Shown in pieces: positions 52,301 through 61,150 of a stretch of 64,000 nucleotides of DNA (position 1 is its first letter; each line of letters begins with the position of its first letter). This DNA comes from DAOQVR01 sp035341665 (GTDB taxonomy: Bacteria > Chloroflexota > Anaerolineae > JAAYZQ01), in NCBI GenBank assembly GCA_035341665.1, contig DAOQVR010000009.1, positions 62,001 through 126,000 of the forward strand, written 5' to 3'. The notes under the pieces were generated by a model. That model worked only from the letters and a program-made list of their open reading frames with translations, had not been told where the DNA came from and did not search any database. A program made the translations under genes and the position numbers.

Positions 52301-52798
52301 CCCCATCGCCACATCGCCGGCGGCCCAGGCCAGCGCCTCCTCCACCACCCCGGCCACCGCGACGGCCGCGTGGCCCTCGTCGAGCACCTGGAAATTCGGG
52401 TCCACACCCGCCTCGGCCGGGTGCGAGCGCAGGACTTCGCTGCACAGCCCGTGGATCGTATCGATGCGCGCCCCATCCAGTTCGCGGTACACTGTCTGCC
52501 AGCGCTCCCTCTCGGGCAGGTCCGGCCCCGGCTCCTGCAAGTAGCGGTGGATCTCCTGCCGGACGCGGTTACGCATCTCGCGCGCCGCCTTCTGCGTGAA
52601 CGTGACGGCAACGATCGAGCGGAGCGGCAGCCCCTCCGCCAGGAGGGACAGGTAGCGGGCGACCAGGGTGAGCGTCTTGCCGGCGCCCGCCCCGGCCGTG
52701 ACCACGACGTCGCGGCCGCGATCGAGGATGGCGGGCGCCTGCTCCGCGCTGGGCGCCATCTGGGCGACGATCGGGTGCTCGGGCGCGATGGGTGCCAT
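49367..52798 (-). CDS. addA: AddA-like UvrD/Rep helicase-nuclease
   Basis: The 1143-residue protein has the superfamily-1 Q motif (SAEQAPAI), Walker A AGAGAGKT (35-42), motif Ia VTFTQKAAREM and Walker B LLVDEFQDTNGRQRDL. Motif III is FIVGDAKQSIYRFRGAD, motif V is QILTIHAAKGLEFPVVAIGD, and VAATRARELLILSG follows. The C-terminal PD-(D/E)XK nuclease shows GIIDALYR and TVVEFKTDRV. It unwinds and cuts double-strand-break ends for recombination together with the AddB-like protein, whose stop lies three bp upstream of this ATG. The pair serves as the RecBCD equivalent. Confidence 0.95.
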   Translation of the reverse strand: MAPIAPEHPIVAQMAPSAEQAPAILDRGRDVVVTAGAGAGKTLTLVARYLSLLAEGLPLRSIVAVTFTQKAAREMRNRVRQEIHRYLQEPGPDLPERERWQTVYRELDGARIDTIHGLCSEVLRSHPAEAGVDPNFQVLDEGHAAVAVAGVVEEALAWAAGDVAMGELFALLGERTLRATLTTMLARRLDVEACLGSAPAPVWPAWEAGFCSHIRGFFGPGVEALFKDLRAVRDDGTLARAQAAGDKLAPHLHTLLEVREEIDRCLAQGDWAGASARLPILRRSMPGNVGSAGTWRPHEPKPALGELRRWYEEQGPARWTGDGIDEAHERRLAEAVPALRVLFTYASDLYTTHKQERQALDFDDLEARALALLREDVSVRQRWQDEVQALLVDEFQDTNGRQRDLVLLLNGDQGRLFIVGDAKQSIYRFRGADVAVFRGERKRIEQGGAHLPLETSYRAHRDLIAALNALLRPVLGEGEDPGRPWAEPFAPLRHQREEAGPGLQAPFVELHLTVGPKSDDALRRAAVMLAARVRALVESGVQVEERGRLRPLGYGDVAVLCRASASFRDYEDAFEEAGVPFLSVAGGGFYGRAEVRDLLNALRAVADPTDDLAFAGLLRSPACGLSDAALLALCREREARQAGLWELLAEGEGLEALPEEERLRAGRAAGLAGRLHEMVGRAPVADVLKALLDETGYGAALIRAGQARGARNVSKLLAYAHASEIAGVGEFLEYVAGLREIGARESEARTTAEGAVQILTIHAAKGLEFPVVAIGDITHRRGGVRGLLLDPELGLLLPVPDPEGRPPAVYRLGSVREDEQERAESDRLLYVAATRARELLILSGCVSLKKGCVGRQDGWLGSLTGAEGLPLESLAVAHDPAGAAVHRFDLQVGTVPVSCALYEPQYGPTEGAVPTAERSYPPAVLPPPLLEPVLPGLDAVDGRVQQQETVPEQRVWRVVPHAKGRDAPAWVVGLLVHEALAAWRFPGAMPDAAGERSFERWVDARARGCGIADAGQLVDAAGRVRRLLLRFRAHPLFSEMDAAGQRLHEVPYSRAAGEQTESGIIDALYRSDGTWTVVEFKTDRVKDRTELARLLAEGDYPAQAGRYAAAVEALLGQKPRCAICWLDVGGSVLLTVPDGGVEP

Positions 52799-52801
52799 GG
52801 C

Positions 52802-55800
52802 CTAGCCTCCGTAGCCCGGCCGGTAGTGCCAGCAGAAGCCTGCTGCGACGCAATAGGAAGGGCAGCCGTCGTCGGGCCGCCTGGGACGAAAGTGCCCGCC
52901 CCGCACCCCGGCGATCGCTTCGCCGGCCACGGCGACCGCCAGCACCATGGCGCCTTCGGGTCCTCCCTCGAAGCGGCTCAACCGGAAATCGCTGGGCTCG
53001 GCCTGCTTGATGTGCCAGTAAAAGCCCTCCTCCGGCTCGCCCAGGCCGAGCGCCTCGCGGGCAGCCAGGGCATAGAGCGGCAGCTGGAGCTTCTTACCCT
53101 TGGCCACGTCGGCCTTCTTGTGCGACTCCTTGCCGCCGCTCTTGTAGTCGACGACGCGGATGCCGCCGCCGGGCGCCCGGTCGACCCGGTCGATCACGCC
53201 GCGCAGGAGGAAGGCATCGTCGCCCCCGCCCGCGCGCAGAGGCGGCGCCCCCCGCATGCCAAACGCCGCTTCCTGCAGGTAGGGCAGATAGCCCTCCGCC
53301 AGGCCGGCCAGGGCGACGAGCGAGCGGCGGACGTCCTCCTCGATCTCGACACGGGTCTGCGGCCACCACGCCGTCTCGCGAAAGCCCAGCTGCCCGGGAG
53401 CCGCGTCGAGCACGGCAGCCGCCACGCCCGGGAGGGCTTCCAGGAGTTGCTCCAGGCCGGGTGGGCCGGCTTGGGCGGCGGTGCGGTGGACCCTCTCCAG
53501 GATGGTGTGGTAGATGGTGCCCAGCTGCTTGGCGTTGAGGCCCTCCTCCGGCTCGACGCGCTCCTCCAGCCGGAGCAGCTTGGCCGCAAAGAAGGCAAAG
53601 GGGCAGAGCCGGTAGGCCTCGAGGCCGGTGGCGCTCCAGGTATAGCGCGGGCCGAACTGCTCCGCCAGCGCCTCGCCCAGCTCCGGGAGGTCGCCGTCGA
53701 GGCAGCCCGGCTGCGCCCGCGTCGCCCGCGCCCGGTGCACCCCCGCCGCGTGCTCCAGGGCATCGTGGCGCTCCGGGGCGGCTGCCTGCAGCCACGCCTC
53801 GACCTCCGCCCGGCCCGGGTGGGCTGCCACGCTTCCGAGCACCTCCTCCCACGACGCGGCCTGGTCCGCCGCAGGGGCACCCTCGCCCACCAGCGTCGCC
53901 GGCTCGACCGAGAGCACCTCGCGGACGCCCTCGTCCCAGAAGGGCGAGGCCTGCCAGGGCGCTCCGTTCTCGGCCAGGCGCGGGCGCGTCAGAAGCAGCC
54001 GCTCGCGCGGGCGGGTGACCGCCTCGTAGAAGAACTCGGCCTCGGCGCTCACCGTGGAGGGGTCGAGCGGGACGCCGAGCGCCTCGCTCAGGCTCTTCCG
54101 GTCCGCGTCGCGCAGGAAAGGGTCCTCCGAGAGGGTCCGCGGAAACTCCCCTTCGGCCAGGCCCAGCACGGCGACGGCGCGGAAGGGCACGCCGCGCGCC
54201 TGCACCACGTCCGCCACGACGATCTCACCCCGCTCAGGGTGGGCCGGCAGGACGTACGAGGCAGCCTCGACGGCGCCGGTCAGCTCCGCAAGGAACCCGT
54301 CAAAGGAAACCGGCCGGTTGGCGCCCACGGCCTCCTCCGCCCAGACCAACCCCCGCAGGATGTCCTTGAGGGCGCGGAGCGCCGCGACGTCGCGCTCGGC
54401 CGCCTGCGGCGAGGCATCGCGCGCCCGCCCTACCACCTGCAGGGCAGTCGGCTCGTCGCGATCGGGAAAGCGGCGCGGCCCCGGCTCGGGGTCGGGGCCG
54501 ATCAGGTCCTCGAGCCACGCCACATAGTCGCGGTAGGGGCGCTCGCCTCCGGGCGGCGCAAGCCGCTGGACAAAGCGCTCCAGGCGCCCCAGGAGCTCGG
54601 CCGCCCGCGCGCCGCGGACGAGGCCGCGCGGCAGGCTGCGATCCTCATCGTCCTCGGGCTCGGCACCCTCCTCGCCCGGCTCTGGCATGCTCGCCAGGTT
54701 CCGCAGCGCCTGCACCCACTCGGAGAGCCCGCCGATCACCCGCCCCCACCGCCCCGCCGCCGCCAGCTTCTCCGCATCGCCTGCCGAGATGCCCACCGGC
54801 TCGGGCGCTCCCTCCGAGGGCAGCGCCAACCAGTCAAAGTAGGGGGACCGCCACGCCTCCACCAGGGTGCGGCGCGGCAGCGCCGGCTCGGGCCGGCCGG
54901 GGCCCACCGGCATCACCAGGCGCAAGAGGTCGAGCAACGCGGCGACGGCCGGGTTCGAGGAGAGGGGCAGGCCCCCGGTCAGCCGGATGGGAAGGCCGAA
55001 CTCGGCCGCAACCTGGAGCAGGAATGGGCGGTACGCAGCAATGTCACGGGCCAGCAGCGCCAGCTCCTCGGGCCGCATCCCATCCTGCCTGATCCTGGCC
55101 TTGAGCCAGCGCAGCGCGGCCCGCGCCTCGGCCGCCCGGTCCGGCGCCTCGATCAGCTCCACCGCGCCGCCGGCGTCCCGTTGGCCCGCGGACGGCTCAA
55201 AGAGGCTGGCCTCCAGGTGGGCCAGGGCCGGGTGATGGCGCGGGGCAAGCTGCGGCAGCGGCTCGGCGCGGACTCCGAGCGCCTTCTCCAGCCGATCCAG
55301 CGTCTGGCTGAAGCGGCTGTGCACCGCCGGCCGCCCGCGGCCGTCCAGGGTGCCCGTCAGCGCGACGACGGCCGTCCCCACGCGGCCGGCGAGGACCGAG
55401 AGGAGCGACAGCTGTACCGAGGTAAAGCTGTCGAACCCGTCCACGACCAGGAGCGGCCAGTCCCGCGCCAGGCCGGGCGCCCGCTCCCGGGCCGCCTCGG
55501 CGGCAAGCCAACCCACGCCCGCGGCGTCCGCCCAGCCCTTTTCGCGAAGGCGCTCCTGGTAGGCGGCATAGACCAGGGCCAGCTCGGCAAGCCGCGGCTC
55601 GCTCCCCATGCCGGCCACGGCGCCGGCAAAGGCGCCCGGGTAGATGCCGGCGGCCTTGAGGTCCCCGATCAACCGCTGCAGCACCTGGACAAAGCCCGGC
55701 ATCCGCGCCAGCGGGGCGTAGTGGACGAGGCCCAGCCCGTCGACGACGGAGCGGATCAGGCGGTACTGGACGGGCTCGGAGAGCTCGGTGTACGATTCAC

Positions 55801-56026
55801 CGGCGGCGCTGAGGCAGTCGGCGTAGAGGCGCGAGAAGGTGAGAAGGCGGACGCCGATGGCGCCGCCGGCCTGCGCGAGACGGTGGCGCCAGGAGCGGAC
55901 CTGCAGCATGGTGGGCACGACGACGCGCGGGGTGGCGGCCAGACCCTGGGCGGCCCGGCGGGTGAGGTCGACGAGATAGGCCGTCTTGCCCGCCGCGGCG
56001 GGCGCCAGGTAGAGGTGTGTGGCCAT
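52802..56026 (-). CDS. addB: AddB-like nuclease with Fe-S staple
   Basis: The 1074-residue protein has an inactive helicase-like N-terminus (LYLAPAAAGKTAYLVDLTRR keeps a GKT) and a C-terminal PD-(D/E)XK nuclease with RGVIDRVDRAP and VVDYKSGGKES. One cluster cysteine lies in YRLCPFAFFAAKLL and three in GCPSYCVAAGFCWHY, the Fe4S4 iron-staple arrangement of AddB and Cas4-type nucleases. ATG 56026 follows CGGAGG. The longer open frame upstream is created by the palindromic array and is rejected. The order addB-addA is the usual one. Confidence 0.94.
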   Translation of the reverse strand: MATHLYLAPAAAGKTAYLVDLTRRAAQGLAATPRVVVPTMLQVRSWRHRLAQAGGAIGVRLLTFSRLYADCLSAAGESYTELSEPVQYRLIRSVVDGLGLVHYAPLARMPGFVQVLQRLIGDLKAAGIYPGAFAGAVAGMGSEPRLAELALVYAAYQERLREKGWADAAGVGWLAAEAARERAPGLARDWPLLVVDGFDSFTSVQLSLLSVLAGRVGTAVVALTGTLDGRGRPAVHSRFSQTLDRLEKALGVRAEPLPQLAPRHHPALAHLEASLFEPSAGQRDAGGAVELIEAPDRAAEARAALRWLKARIRQDGMRPEELALLARDIAAYRPFLLQVAAEFGLPIRLTGGLPLSSNPAVAALLDLLRLVMPVGPGRPEPALPRRTLVEAWRSPYFDWLALPSEGAPEPVGISAGDAEKLAAAGRWGRVIGGLSEWVQALRNLASMPEPGEEGAEPEDDEDRSLPRGLVRGARAAELLGRLERFVQRLAPPGGERPYRDYVAWLEDLIGPDPEPGPRRFPDRDEPTALQVVGRARDASPQAAERDVAALRALKDILRGLVWAEEAVGANRPVSFDGFLAELTGAVEAASYVLPAHPERGEIVVADVVQARGVPFRAVAVLGLAEGEFPRTLSEDPFLRDADRKSLSEALGVPLDPSTVSAEAEFFYEAVTRPRERLLLTRPRLAENGAPWQASPFWDEGVREVLSVEPATLVGEGAPAADQAASWEEVLGSVAAHPGRAEVEAWLQAAAPERHDALEHAAGVHRARATRAQPGCLDGDLPELGEALAEQFGPRYTWSATGLEAYRLCPFAFFAAKLLRLEERVEPEEGLNAKQLGTIYHTILERVHRTAAQAGPPGLEQLLEALPGVAAAVLDAAPGQLGFRETAWWPQTRVEIEEDVRRSLVALAGLAEGYLPYLQEAAFGMRGAPPLRAGGGDDAFLLRGVIDRVDRAPGGGIRVVDYKSGGKESHKKADVAKGKKLQLPLYALAAREALGLGEPEEGFYWHIKQAEPSDFRLSRFEGGPEGAMVLAVAVAGEAIAGVRGGHFRPRRPDDGCPSYCVAAGFCWHYRPGYGG

Positions 56027-56114
56027 GGCATCCTCCGGGTGCCGGCGCCGGTGGCGCCTGGTGTCGGGTGCGGCACCATTATACCGCGGAGCGGCACGAA
56101 GAACAAGGGGGCGT

Positions 56115-56297
56115 ACGCCGGGTTTCCCTACCCGCCACGTAGGGCGGGTTTCCATACCCGCCGCCGTAGCGCCGGGTCTCCCTACCCGCCACGTAGGCCG
56201 GGTTTCCATACCCGCCACCGCAGGCCGGGCTTCCCCATGCGCCACCGTAGGGCGGGTTTCCATACCCGCCACCGCAGGCCGGGTTTCCCCTCCTACG
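56115..56297. repeat. Array of seven GGCGGGTTTCCATACCCGCC-type palindromes
   Basis: About seven imperfect palindromes of about 20 bp are separated by CACGTAG, GCCGTAG or ACCGCAG spacers, giving a period near 27 bp. Individual copies vary in the loop (TTTCCATA, TTTCCCTA, TCTCCCTA, CTTCCCCATG). The array fills the gap between addB and the next gene, whose last codons overlap the final degenerate unit. Single copies occur at 44411, 44512 and 62085. Confidence 0.88.
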
Positions 56298-56826
56298 GCA
56301 AGGACCCCGACGCGTGCCGAATCTCGACCTGGTACCGCTCCAGGGAAGTGTTGAACAGCATGAGGTCGTCGCACCAGCCGGCAGAGCTCGAGCCGGTCGA
56401 TCCTTGTGCAAAGGTATCCGTCCGGCCGTTCCCCATGGGCAGGGGCCTTTGGATCACCAGGTCTTCGCCGCCCTCCGGGTAAGGCGAGCGCACGATCCAG
56501 GTGAACGCCCAGAACCCGTCGGCGCAGCTTCCTTCGATGCCCTCCGGCACATGCCAGTAGTCTGCGACCTTCAGGCTGACCTTGGCTCCGGGCTCAAGGG
56601 TGACCTCCATCAGCTGCTCATCGTACAGCTCCGTCCCATACGTATTGACGATGGCCGGGGCATGAGGGGGTGGTACGGGCGAAGGCGCTTCTCGATTCAG
56701 CAGCCCGCCCGGGTGCACCAGCCACCAGAACAGCGCGGCACCGAGCCACCAGACCAGCACCGCACCGATGAGAGCCGCTGCAATGCTGGCGGCCCACTTC
56801 CCCACACAGCTACCATTCTTGCTCAA
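56293..56826 (-). CDS. Membrane-anchored protein of unknown function
   Basis: The 177-residue protein has one N-terminal membrane helix (AASIAAALIGAVLVWWLGAALFWWLV) and a Pro-rich hinge (APSPVPPPHAP). The extracytoplasmic beta-domain contains VTLEPGAKVSLKVADYWHVPEG and four cysteines or aromatic clusters that could be disulfide-linked (GSCADGFWAF, AGWCDDLMLF). I do not recognise the family. The 3' end runs into the palindromic array. It precedes four other secreted-protein genes only in position: it is the most downstream gene of that leftward series. Confidence 0.7.
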   Translation of the reverse strand: MSKNGSCVGKWAASIAAALIGAVLVWWLGAALFWWLVHPGGLLNREAPSPVPPPHAPAIVNTYGTELYDEQLMEVTLEPGAKVSLKVADYWHVPEGIEGSCADGFWAFTWIVRSPYPEGGEDLVIQRPLPMGNGRTDTFAQGSTGSSSAGWCDDLMLFNTSLERYQVEIRHASGSLP

Positions 56827-56873
56827 CTGCCGCTCCTCTGCCTGTGCCCTGCTGGCGGCACAGCGTCCTCCTC

Positions 56874-58154
56874 CTACTGCAAAGTAACCAGCACCATGAT
56901 GAGCCCTTTTCCATTCTCCCAGGCTTCCAGGGCCTTGCCGATAATAGTGCCGGGTCGATAGAGCGCAAGTCCACCTACCACGACCGGTTGGGCCTTCATG
57001 GCATACCCCCGAGTAGGGGATGAAGTGAGCAGGTCACCCGGCACGATGGGACCGTGGCCGGCATCGACCTTGCACAGGGTGCGCCCCGCAATGACCAGGG
57101 GAACTCCAAGATCGTTGTCGATAAGCCCCTTCAGCCTCATGGCGGGGGCTGTGGAGATGATGCCTGCAACTGCGGTGTCGTTGGCCCTGCTGGCTGCCTT
57201 CAAGGTCAAGCCGGCGCCGGAGTCGATAACCACGACGTCGCCTCCCTCCAAGAACCCGGTGCCGTAATAGTTCTCAGCCAGGTCACCATGGCCCCCCTCG
57301 AAGCTGGCATAGTTCTTGAAGATGGACGTGCCGTCGACGTACAGGGCGGTGCCCTGCTTGCTGGCAGCCAGCACACCTGTGCCCTCGTCACTCCAGCCAT
57401 GCACACCAGTCCTGTCGCTGCTGCCTGAGACGCCGGTCCCCTCGGTGCTGTGGCCCCACACGCCGCTCTTGCCCTTGGTTCCGGTCCATCCGACTACGCC
57501 ATCGTCCTCCTCACTGCGGCCCACAACGCCGGCACCCTGCGTGCTTGCGCCGCGCACGCCATCGTTGTCGGTACTGTCGCCCCTGACGCCGATTCCTTCC
57601 GCGCTGTGGCCCCACACGCCGCTCTTGTCCTTGGTTCCGGTCCATCCGACTACCCCATCCTCCTCCTCACTGCGGCCCACAACCCCGGCACCCTGCGTGC
57701 TTGCGCCGCGCACGCCATCGTTGTCGGTGCTGTCGCCCCTGACGCCGATTCCTTCCGTGCTGTGGCCCCACACCGCGCTCTTGTCCTTGTTTCCGGTCCA
57801 GCCAACCAGGCCGTCGTTGCTGTCGCTCCGGGCCGTCACCCCGACTCCTACTGTGCTAAAACCATACACCCCGCTCTTGCCCTTCTGGCCGGTGATACCG
57901 TATACCCCATCGTCGCTCTTGCTTTCGGCCCTGATGCCTGGGCCACCGCCCTCGCTGTTTGCCTTGAGGCTGGCGCCTGTCCCCAGGTTGCGCAGGACGA
58001 GCAGCGCGTCAGGGTGACTGCCCTCCACCCGTGATCCCGGTGGAAAGGGCTGCCCATTGCTGGCCGCGGTGCTGGCCGCTGCAGAGACACCCGCCAGGCA
58101 CAGGATGGTCACCAGGAGCACCCACCTGGCTCTCAACTTCGACTTCATCAACAT
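56874..58154 (-). CDS. Secreted protein with 52-residue GVxGxS repeats and a peptidase-G2-like C-terminus
   Basis: The 426-residue protein has a signal peptide (KLRARWVLLVTILCLAGVSA). A repeat region follows of short GVxGxS turns grouped in 52-residue blocks (GVWGHSTEGIGVRGDSTDND with GVRGASTQGAGVVGRSEEED). The blocks recur at 156-bp intervals in DNA with few changes, so duplication is recent. The C-terminal domain (GHGDLAENYYGTGFLEGGDV, VAGIISTAPAM, GHGPIVPGDLLTSSPTRGYAM) resembles the autoproteolytic chaperone domain peptidase G2. ATG 58154 follows AAGGAGG. A beta-helical surface fibre is likely. Confidence 0.8.
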   Translation of the reverse strand: MLMKSKLRARWVLLVTILCLAGVSAAASTAASNGQPFPPGSRVEGSHPDALLVLRNLGTGASLKANSEGGGPGIRAESKSDDGVYGITGQKGKSGVYGFSTVGVGVTARSDSNDGLVGWTGNKDKSAVWGHSTEGIGVRGDSTDNDGVRGASTQGAGVVGRSEEEDGVVGWTGTKDKSGVWGHSAEGIGVRGDSTDNDGVRGASTQGAGVVGRSEEDDGVVGWTGTKGKSGVWGHSTEGTGVSGSSDRTGVHGWSDEGTGVLAASKQGTALYVDGTSIFKNYASFEGGHGDLAENYYGTGFLEGGDVVVIDSGAGLTLKAASRANDTAVAGIISTAPAMRLKGLIDNDLGVPLVIAGRTLCKVDAGHGPIVPGDLLTSSPTRGYAMKAQPVVVGGLALYRPGTIIGKALEAWENGKGLIMVLVTLQ

Positions 58155-58213
58155 GGCCGTCCTCCTTTCCAGGCGCAGCAACCCAGGTCTCCGTGTGCGC
58201 AGCCGCGCACCGG

Positions 58214-59398
58214 TCAATGCCAAAGCTGGTTCGGCACCAGCGAGCACAGCGCAGCCAACGCGGCCAATGGGGGGTAGGACGAGCTGAGAAAGCTCAGGGA
58301 GACGACGGCGCCGCATACGCCCCGCACATAGGGCAGCGAGCTCGAGTAGGACCTGAGCCGGCGGATGGAGCTGGTGTACTCGTTCAGCTCGTCCTCGAAA
58401 GACACGCCCTCGAACGCTGCCATCTCGTAGACGCAATCGAACAGCCTCTTCCAGGCAGCCTCGCCCAGCTCGGGGTTGTTGACAATGTTGGACTTTAGCT
58501 CCAGGCCGAGCTGGTAGGTTTCGGTGCCGGCCAGGAACTTGGCTTCCTCGAAGTAGTCGAGCACCGTGTGGTTGTGCTCATCTCGATGCGCGTCCAGCGC
58601 CTTCTCGTCGTAGTTGTTCTCGACATCCCAATCCTTGCCATAGGTGTCGTGCCAGGCACTGCCGTCAACCTCGCCGCCGATCCGCAGGTTCGCGTCCAGC
58701 GTGGCGTATTGCCTCTTCGCTTCACCCTCGTCCCCGGCGGCATGCTGAAGCAGAATCAGGTTCAGCTCCGCCCCCCGCTGCGCCTTCATGAAACTGGTCC
58801 ACGTGGGGATCTCCTTGAAGTCAAAGCCGAGCTCATCGTGAAAGACCTCCACCCAGTTGGTGTGGGCGTAAAAGTCCTGGATGCCGTGAAGCATGTATCC
58901 GAATCGCCGTAGCACGTCAAAGCAGCGTTCTCCGGGCGCCATGTGCATGGCAGCCTCGATCGACCAGAGGCTGCGCATTTTCGTGAACTCGGTCAGCCCA
59001 TACGCCGGACCGTCGTCAAACCCGTTGAGTGCGTACGGCAAGCGGCAGTTGTGGAAGGGGAGGCACCACGCCACCCAGTCGGCAAAGCGCCCACCCTGAA
59101 CGCAGGGATCGGTAGCCAGGTCTTCATGGGTCGGAGCACAGGCGTACGTCTGCGTATGCCAGCGGATAGGAGTCCAGCAGAAAGGCCGCGGCAGTTCGTT
59201 CATGTCGACCTCGATCGCAAAGAAGGCAATCAGGTACGCCTCGCTCTCAGAAAACCCCGCGCCCTCGAGCGGCCCCATGATGGTATCCAGGTGGTGCTTG
59301 GGCGCGAAAGCCTGCGCCCTGGCGGGGAGAAGCACCACCGCGACCAGGGCAGCCAGGGCCGCCTGCAGTGCCCGACGCAACGAGGCTCGCACTTTCAT
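58214..59398 (-). CDS. Secreted zinc-phospholipase-C/Het-C-like protein
   Basis: The 394-residue protein has a signal peptide (LQAALAALVAVVLLPARAQA). The helical domain bears the motif RFGYMLHGIQDFYAHTNWVEVFHDE, typical of Het-C and zinc-dependent PLC/P1-nuclease-like proteins, where His and Asp bind zinc. An early PKHHLDTIMG and late RDEHNHTVLDYFEEAKFL add histidines that may complete the site. Hydrolysis of phospholipids or cell-surface esters is possible, but the substrate is not known. ATG 59398 follows GAGGAGG. It lies 22 bp downstream of a CARDB lipoprotein gene and is probably cotranscribed with it. Confidence 0.75.
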   Translation of the reverse strand: MKVRASLRRALQAALAALVAVVLLPARAQAFAPKHHLDTIMGPLEGAGFSESEAYLIAFFAIEVDMNELPRPFCWTPIRWHTQTYACAPTHEDLATDPCVQGGRFADWVAWCLPFHNCRLPYALNGFDDGPAYGLTEFTKMRSLWSIEAAMHMAPGERCFDVLRRFGYMLHGIQDFYAHTNWVEVFHDELGFDFKEIPTWTSFMKAQRGAELNLILLQHAAGDEGEAKRQYATLDANLRIGGEVDGSAWHDTYGKDWDVENNYDEKALDAHRDEHNHTVLDYFEEAKFLAGTETYQLGLELKSNIVNNPELGEAAWKRLFDCVYEMAAFEGVSFEDELNEYTSSIRRLRSYSSSLPYVRGVCGAVVSLSFLSSSYPPLAALAALCSLVPNQLWH

Positions 59399-59420
59399 CT
59401 TTGCCCCTCCTCACCCCCGG

Positions 59421-60971
59421 CTACTTGACTCGCACGGCTATGACTCTCTCCAGCGCGTTGTTCGTCTCATCGCTCTCTGGGACGGAATCCAGGGCGTCGA
59501 TCTCGGCGACCAACGTGTACTCCCCGGCCGAGGTGCTCGTCCAGGAGACTGTGACCGTCTCCCGCCCACCAGGTTCGAGGGATGTCAGAAGCTCCACGTG
59601 GTCAAGCTTGAGCGGGTCTCGGTCCAGCGGCAGGCAGTGCAGGGCTTCCACGGCATCCAGGTCGGTGCCCGGAGACGCCGTGCCTTCCCGCTCCGGGCTG
59701 CCGTCGTCCGTGATCCTCACCAGCCAGGCCACCGCCACGCCAGACGCCGCGAGGTCCAGGTCGGTCCCGGCGCGGACAAGGCCCAGGGAGTAGAAGAGGG
59801 TGCCGTCCTCGCTCAGCTCGACGTGGAAGGAGCGCTCCACGCGCGGCGCGCCCCAGATACGCAGGTCATCGCCCGGCCCATCCATCACCCCGCTGTCGCC
59901 AAGCGCCAGGGTGATGGAACCACCGATACCCAGGTTGACACAGCCCCTCGCCGGCTCTTCTGAGAAGTCGGGCGGGCCAAGGGCTGCAGAAGGATCGGAG
60001 TCCGGGTTTGCCCGGGCAGAGTCCACCACCTCGACCGCATAGCGGTCCTCAGGGCTGCACTCGCCCTGCTCCAGCCCCTCCAGGTCAGCAGCACCCATGA
60101 TAGAAAAGGCCACACTTGCCTGCTCCGCGGCGCCCGTGCCCCGGTTCCGAATCGTCACAGCGATCGCGACAGGGTCCCCGGGGGCCGGGCTCTCGGGCTG
60201 GACGGTCAGGCTCTCGATCACCAGGTCAGGGAGCTGTGCCCCTTCGACCACCAAGCTTCTGCGGAGCGCGTTGTTGCTCTCGTCGGCTTCCCTGATCCAA
60301 CCGCCCGGATTCGCAATGACGTCCAGTCTATGCTCGCCGGCGGAGGGCGACGTCACTCTGACCGTGGCTTCACCCTCGGCTCCTGCGGAGAGGCGGCCGA
60401 TAAGCACGGAGCCGATCTCCGCGCCGTCCAGCAAAAAGCTCACGAAGAAATCCTCCGCGTCCCAGGTTCCCAGGTTCTTGATGACAGCCCCCAGTGCCGT
60501 CACTTCTCCCGCCCGGGGAGCCGCCGGGGACGAAGAAACCTCAGTCACCGTCAGGTCAGGCAGCTCTTCCTCCCCAGCCGCGCCCGCGGGTGTCGCCCGA
60601 CGAGAGGGTGTCGGGCCCGATGGCGCACCGGGCGGTTGCCCTGGGCTGCGGACGGAGATCACGACCTGGCGGCGGGCGACGGCCTCTCCGGTGTCAACCC
60701 CCAGCCAGAAGGTGGTCGTTTCCGGTGGGCACACCCGCCTCTGACCCGAGCGGTCAACCGGCTCTCCACCAAAGTCGACCCCAAGGCCACCCTCCACGCT
60801 CCACTGCAGCGTGGCGCACTCCCCGGGCGCGAGGCTCGTGCGATCGGCGGTGAAGGAGATCTGCGGTTCGGTTGGTGAGGTTGGCGTGACCCCGGTCGCG
60901 CCGCACCCTGCGAGGAGCAGTGCGGCCAATATCACTCCGATTGGTGGCTGTGGGATTCCCGGCTTGTTCAT
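59421..60971 (-). CDS. CARDB-domain lipoprotein
   Basis: The 516-residue lipoprotein has a signal ending ALLLAGC (Cys23). An Ig-like strand segment (FTADRTSLAPGECATLQWSV) and a Pro/Ser linker are followed by repeated CARDB domains: LPDLTVTEVSSSPAAPRAGE, LPDLVIESLTVQPESPAPGD and a C-terminal copy ending VPESDETNNALERVIAV. The NNAL endings are the domain hallmark. A central segment (DDLRIWGAPRVERSFHVELS) is a different beta-domain. It is probably a surface adhesion or assembly scaffold. It precedes the Het-C-like gene by 22 bp. Confidence 0.85.
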   Translation of the reverse strand: MNKPGIPQPPIGVILAALLLAGCGATGVTPTSPTEPQISFTADRTSLAPGECATLQWSVEGGLGVDFGGEPVDRSGQRRVCPPETTTFWLGVDTGEAVARRQVVISVRSPGQPPGAPSGPTPSRRATPAGAAGEEELPDLTVTEVSSSPAAPRAGEVTALGAVIKNLGTWDAEDFFVSFLLDGAEIGSVLIGRLSAGAEGEATVRVTSPSAGEHRLDVIANPGGWIREADESNNALRRSLVVEGAQLPDLVIESLTVQPESPAPGDPVAIAVTIRNRGTGAAEQASVAFSIMGAADLEGLEQGECSPEDRYAVEVVDSARANPDSDPSAALGPPDFSEEPARGCVNLGIGGSITLALGDSGVMDGPGDDLRIWGAPRVERSFHVELSEDGTLFYSLGLVRAGTDLDLAASGVAVAWLVRITDDGSPEREGTASPGTDLDAVEALHCLPLDRDPLKLDHVELLTSLEPGGRETVTVSWTSTSAGEYTLVAEIDALDSVPESDETNNALERVIAVRVK

Positions 60972-61150
60972 AGGATGCTCCCTGTGCTGCGACTGGATGC
61001 AGCTACCAACGCCTGAGCCTCGCCCGATCGCGTCTCCAGGGAATCGTGCCGCTCACGCCTGGGCTGCCTCCGCCACGGGCCAGGGCCGGGCGATGCCGTC
61101 GCGCGAGGCAAACGGCAGGCCGCACGGCGTTTTCGCCGGACGGCGCACCC

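Noticed and set aside
56115..56297. CRISPR array with short repeats
   Set aside because: The intervals between palindromes are only about 7 bp and similar to one another; this is a REP-like array.
51317..56482. A rightward open frame of about 1720 residues
   Set aside because: It is antisense to addA and addB, which have full helicase and nuclease motifs. Its Arg/Pro/Gly/Leu-rich composition is typical of the complement of GC-rich genes.
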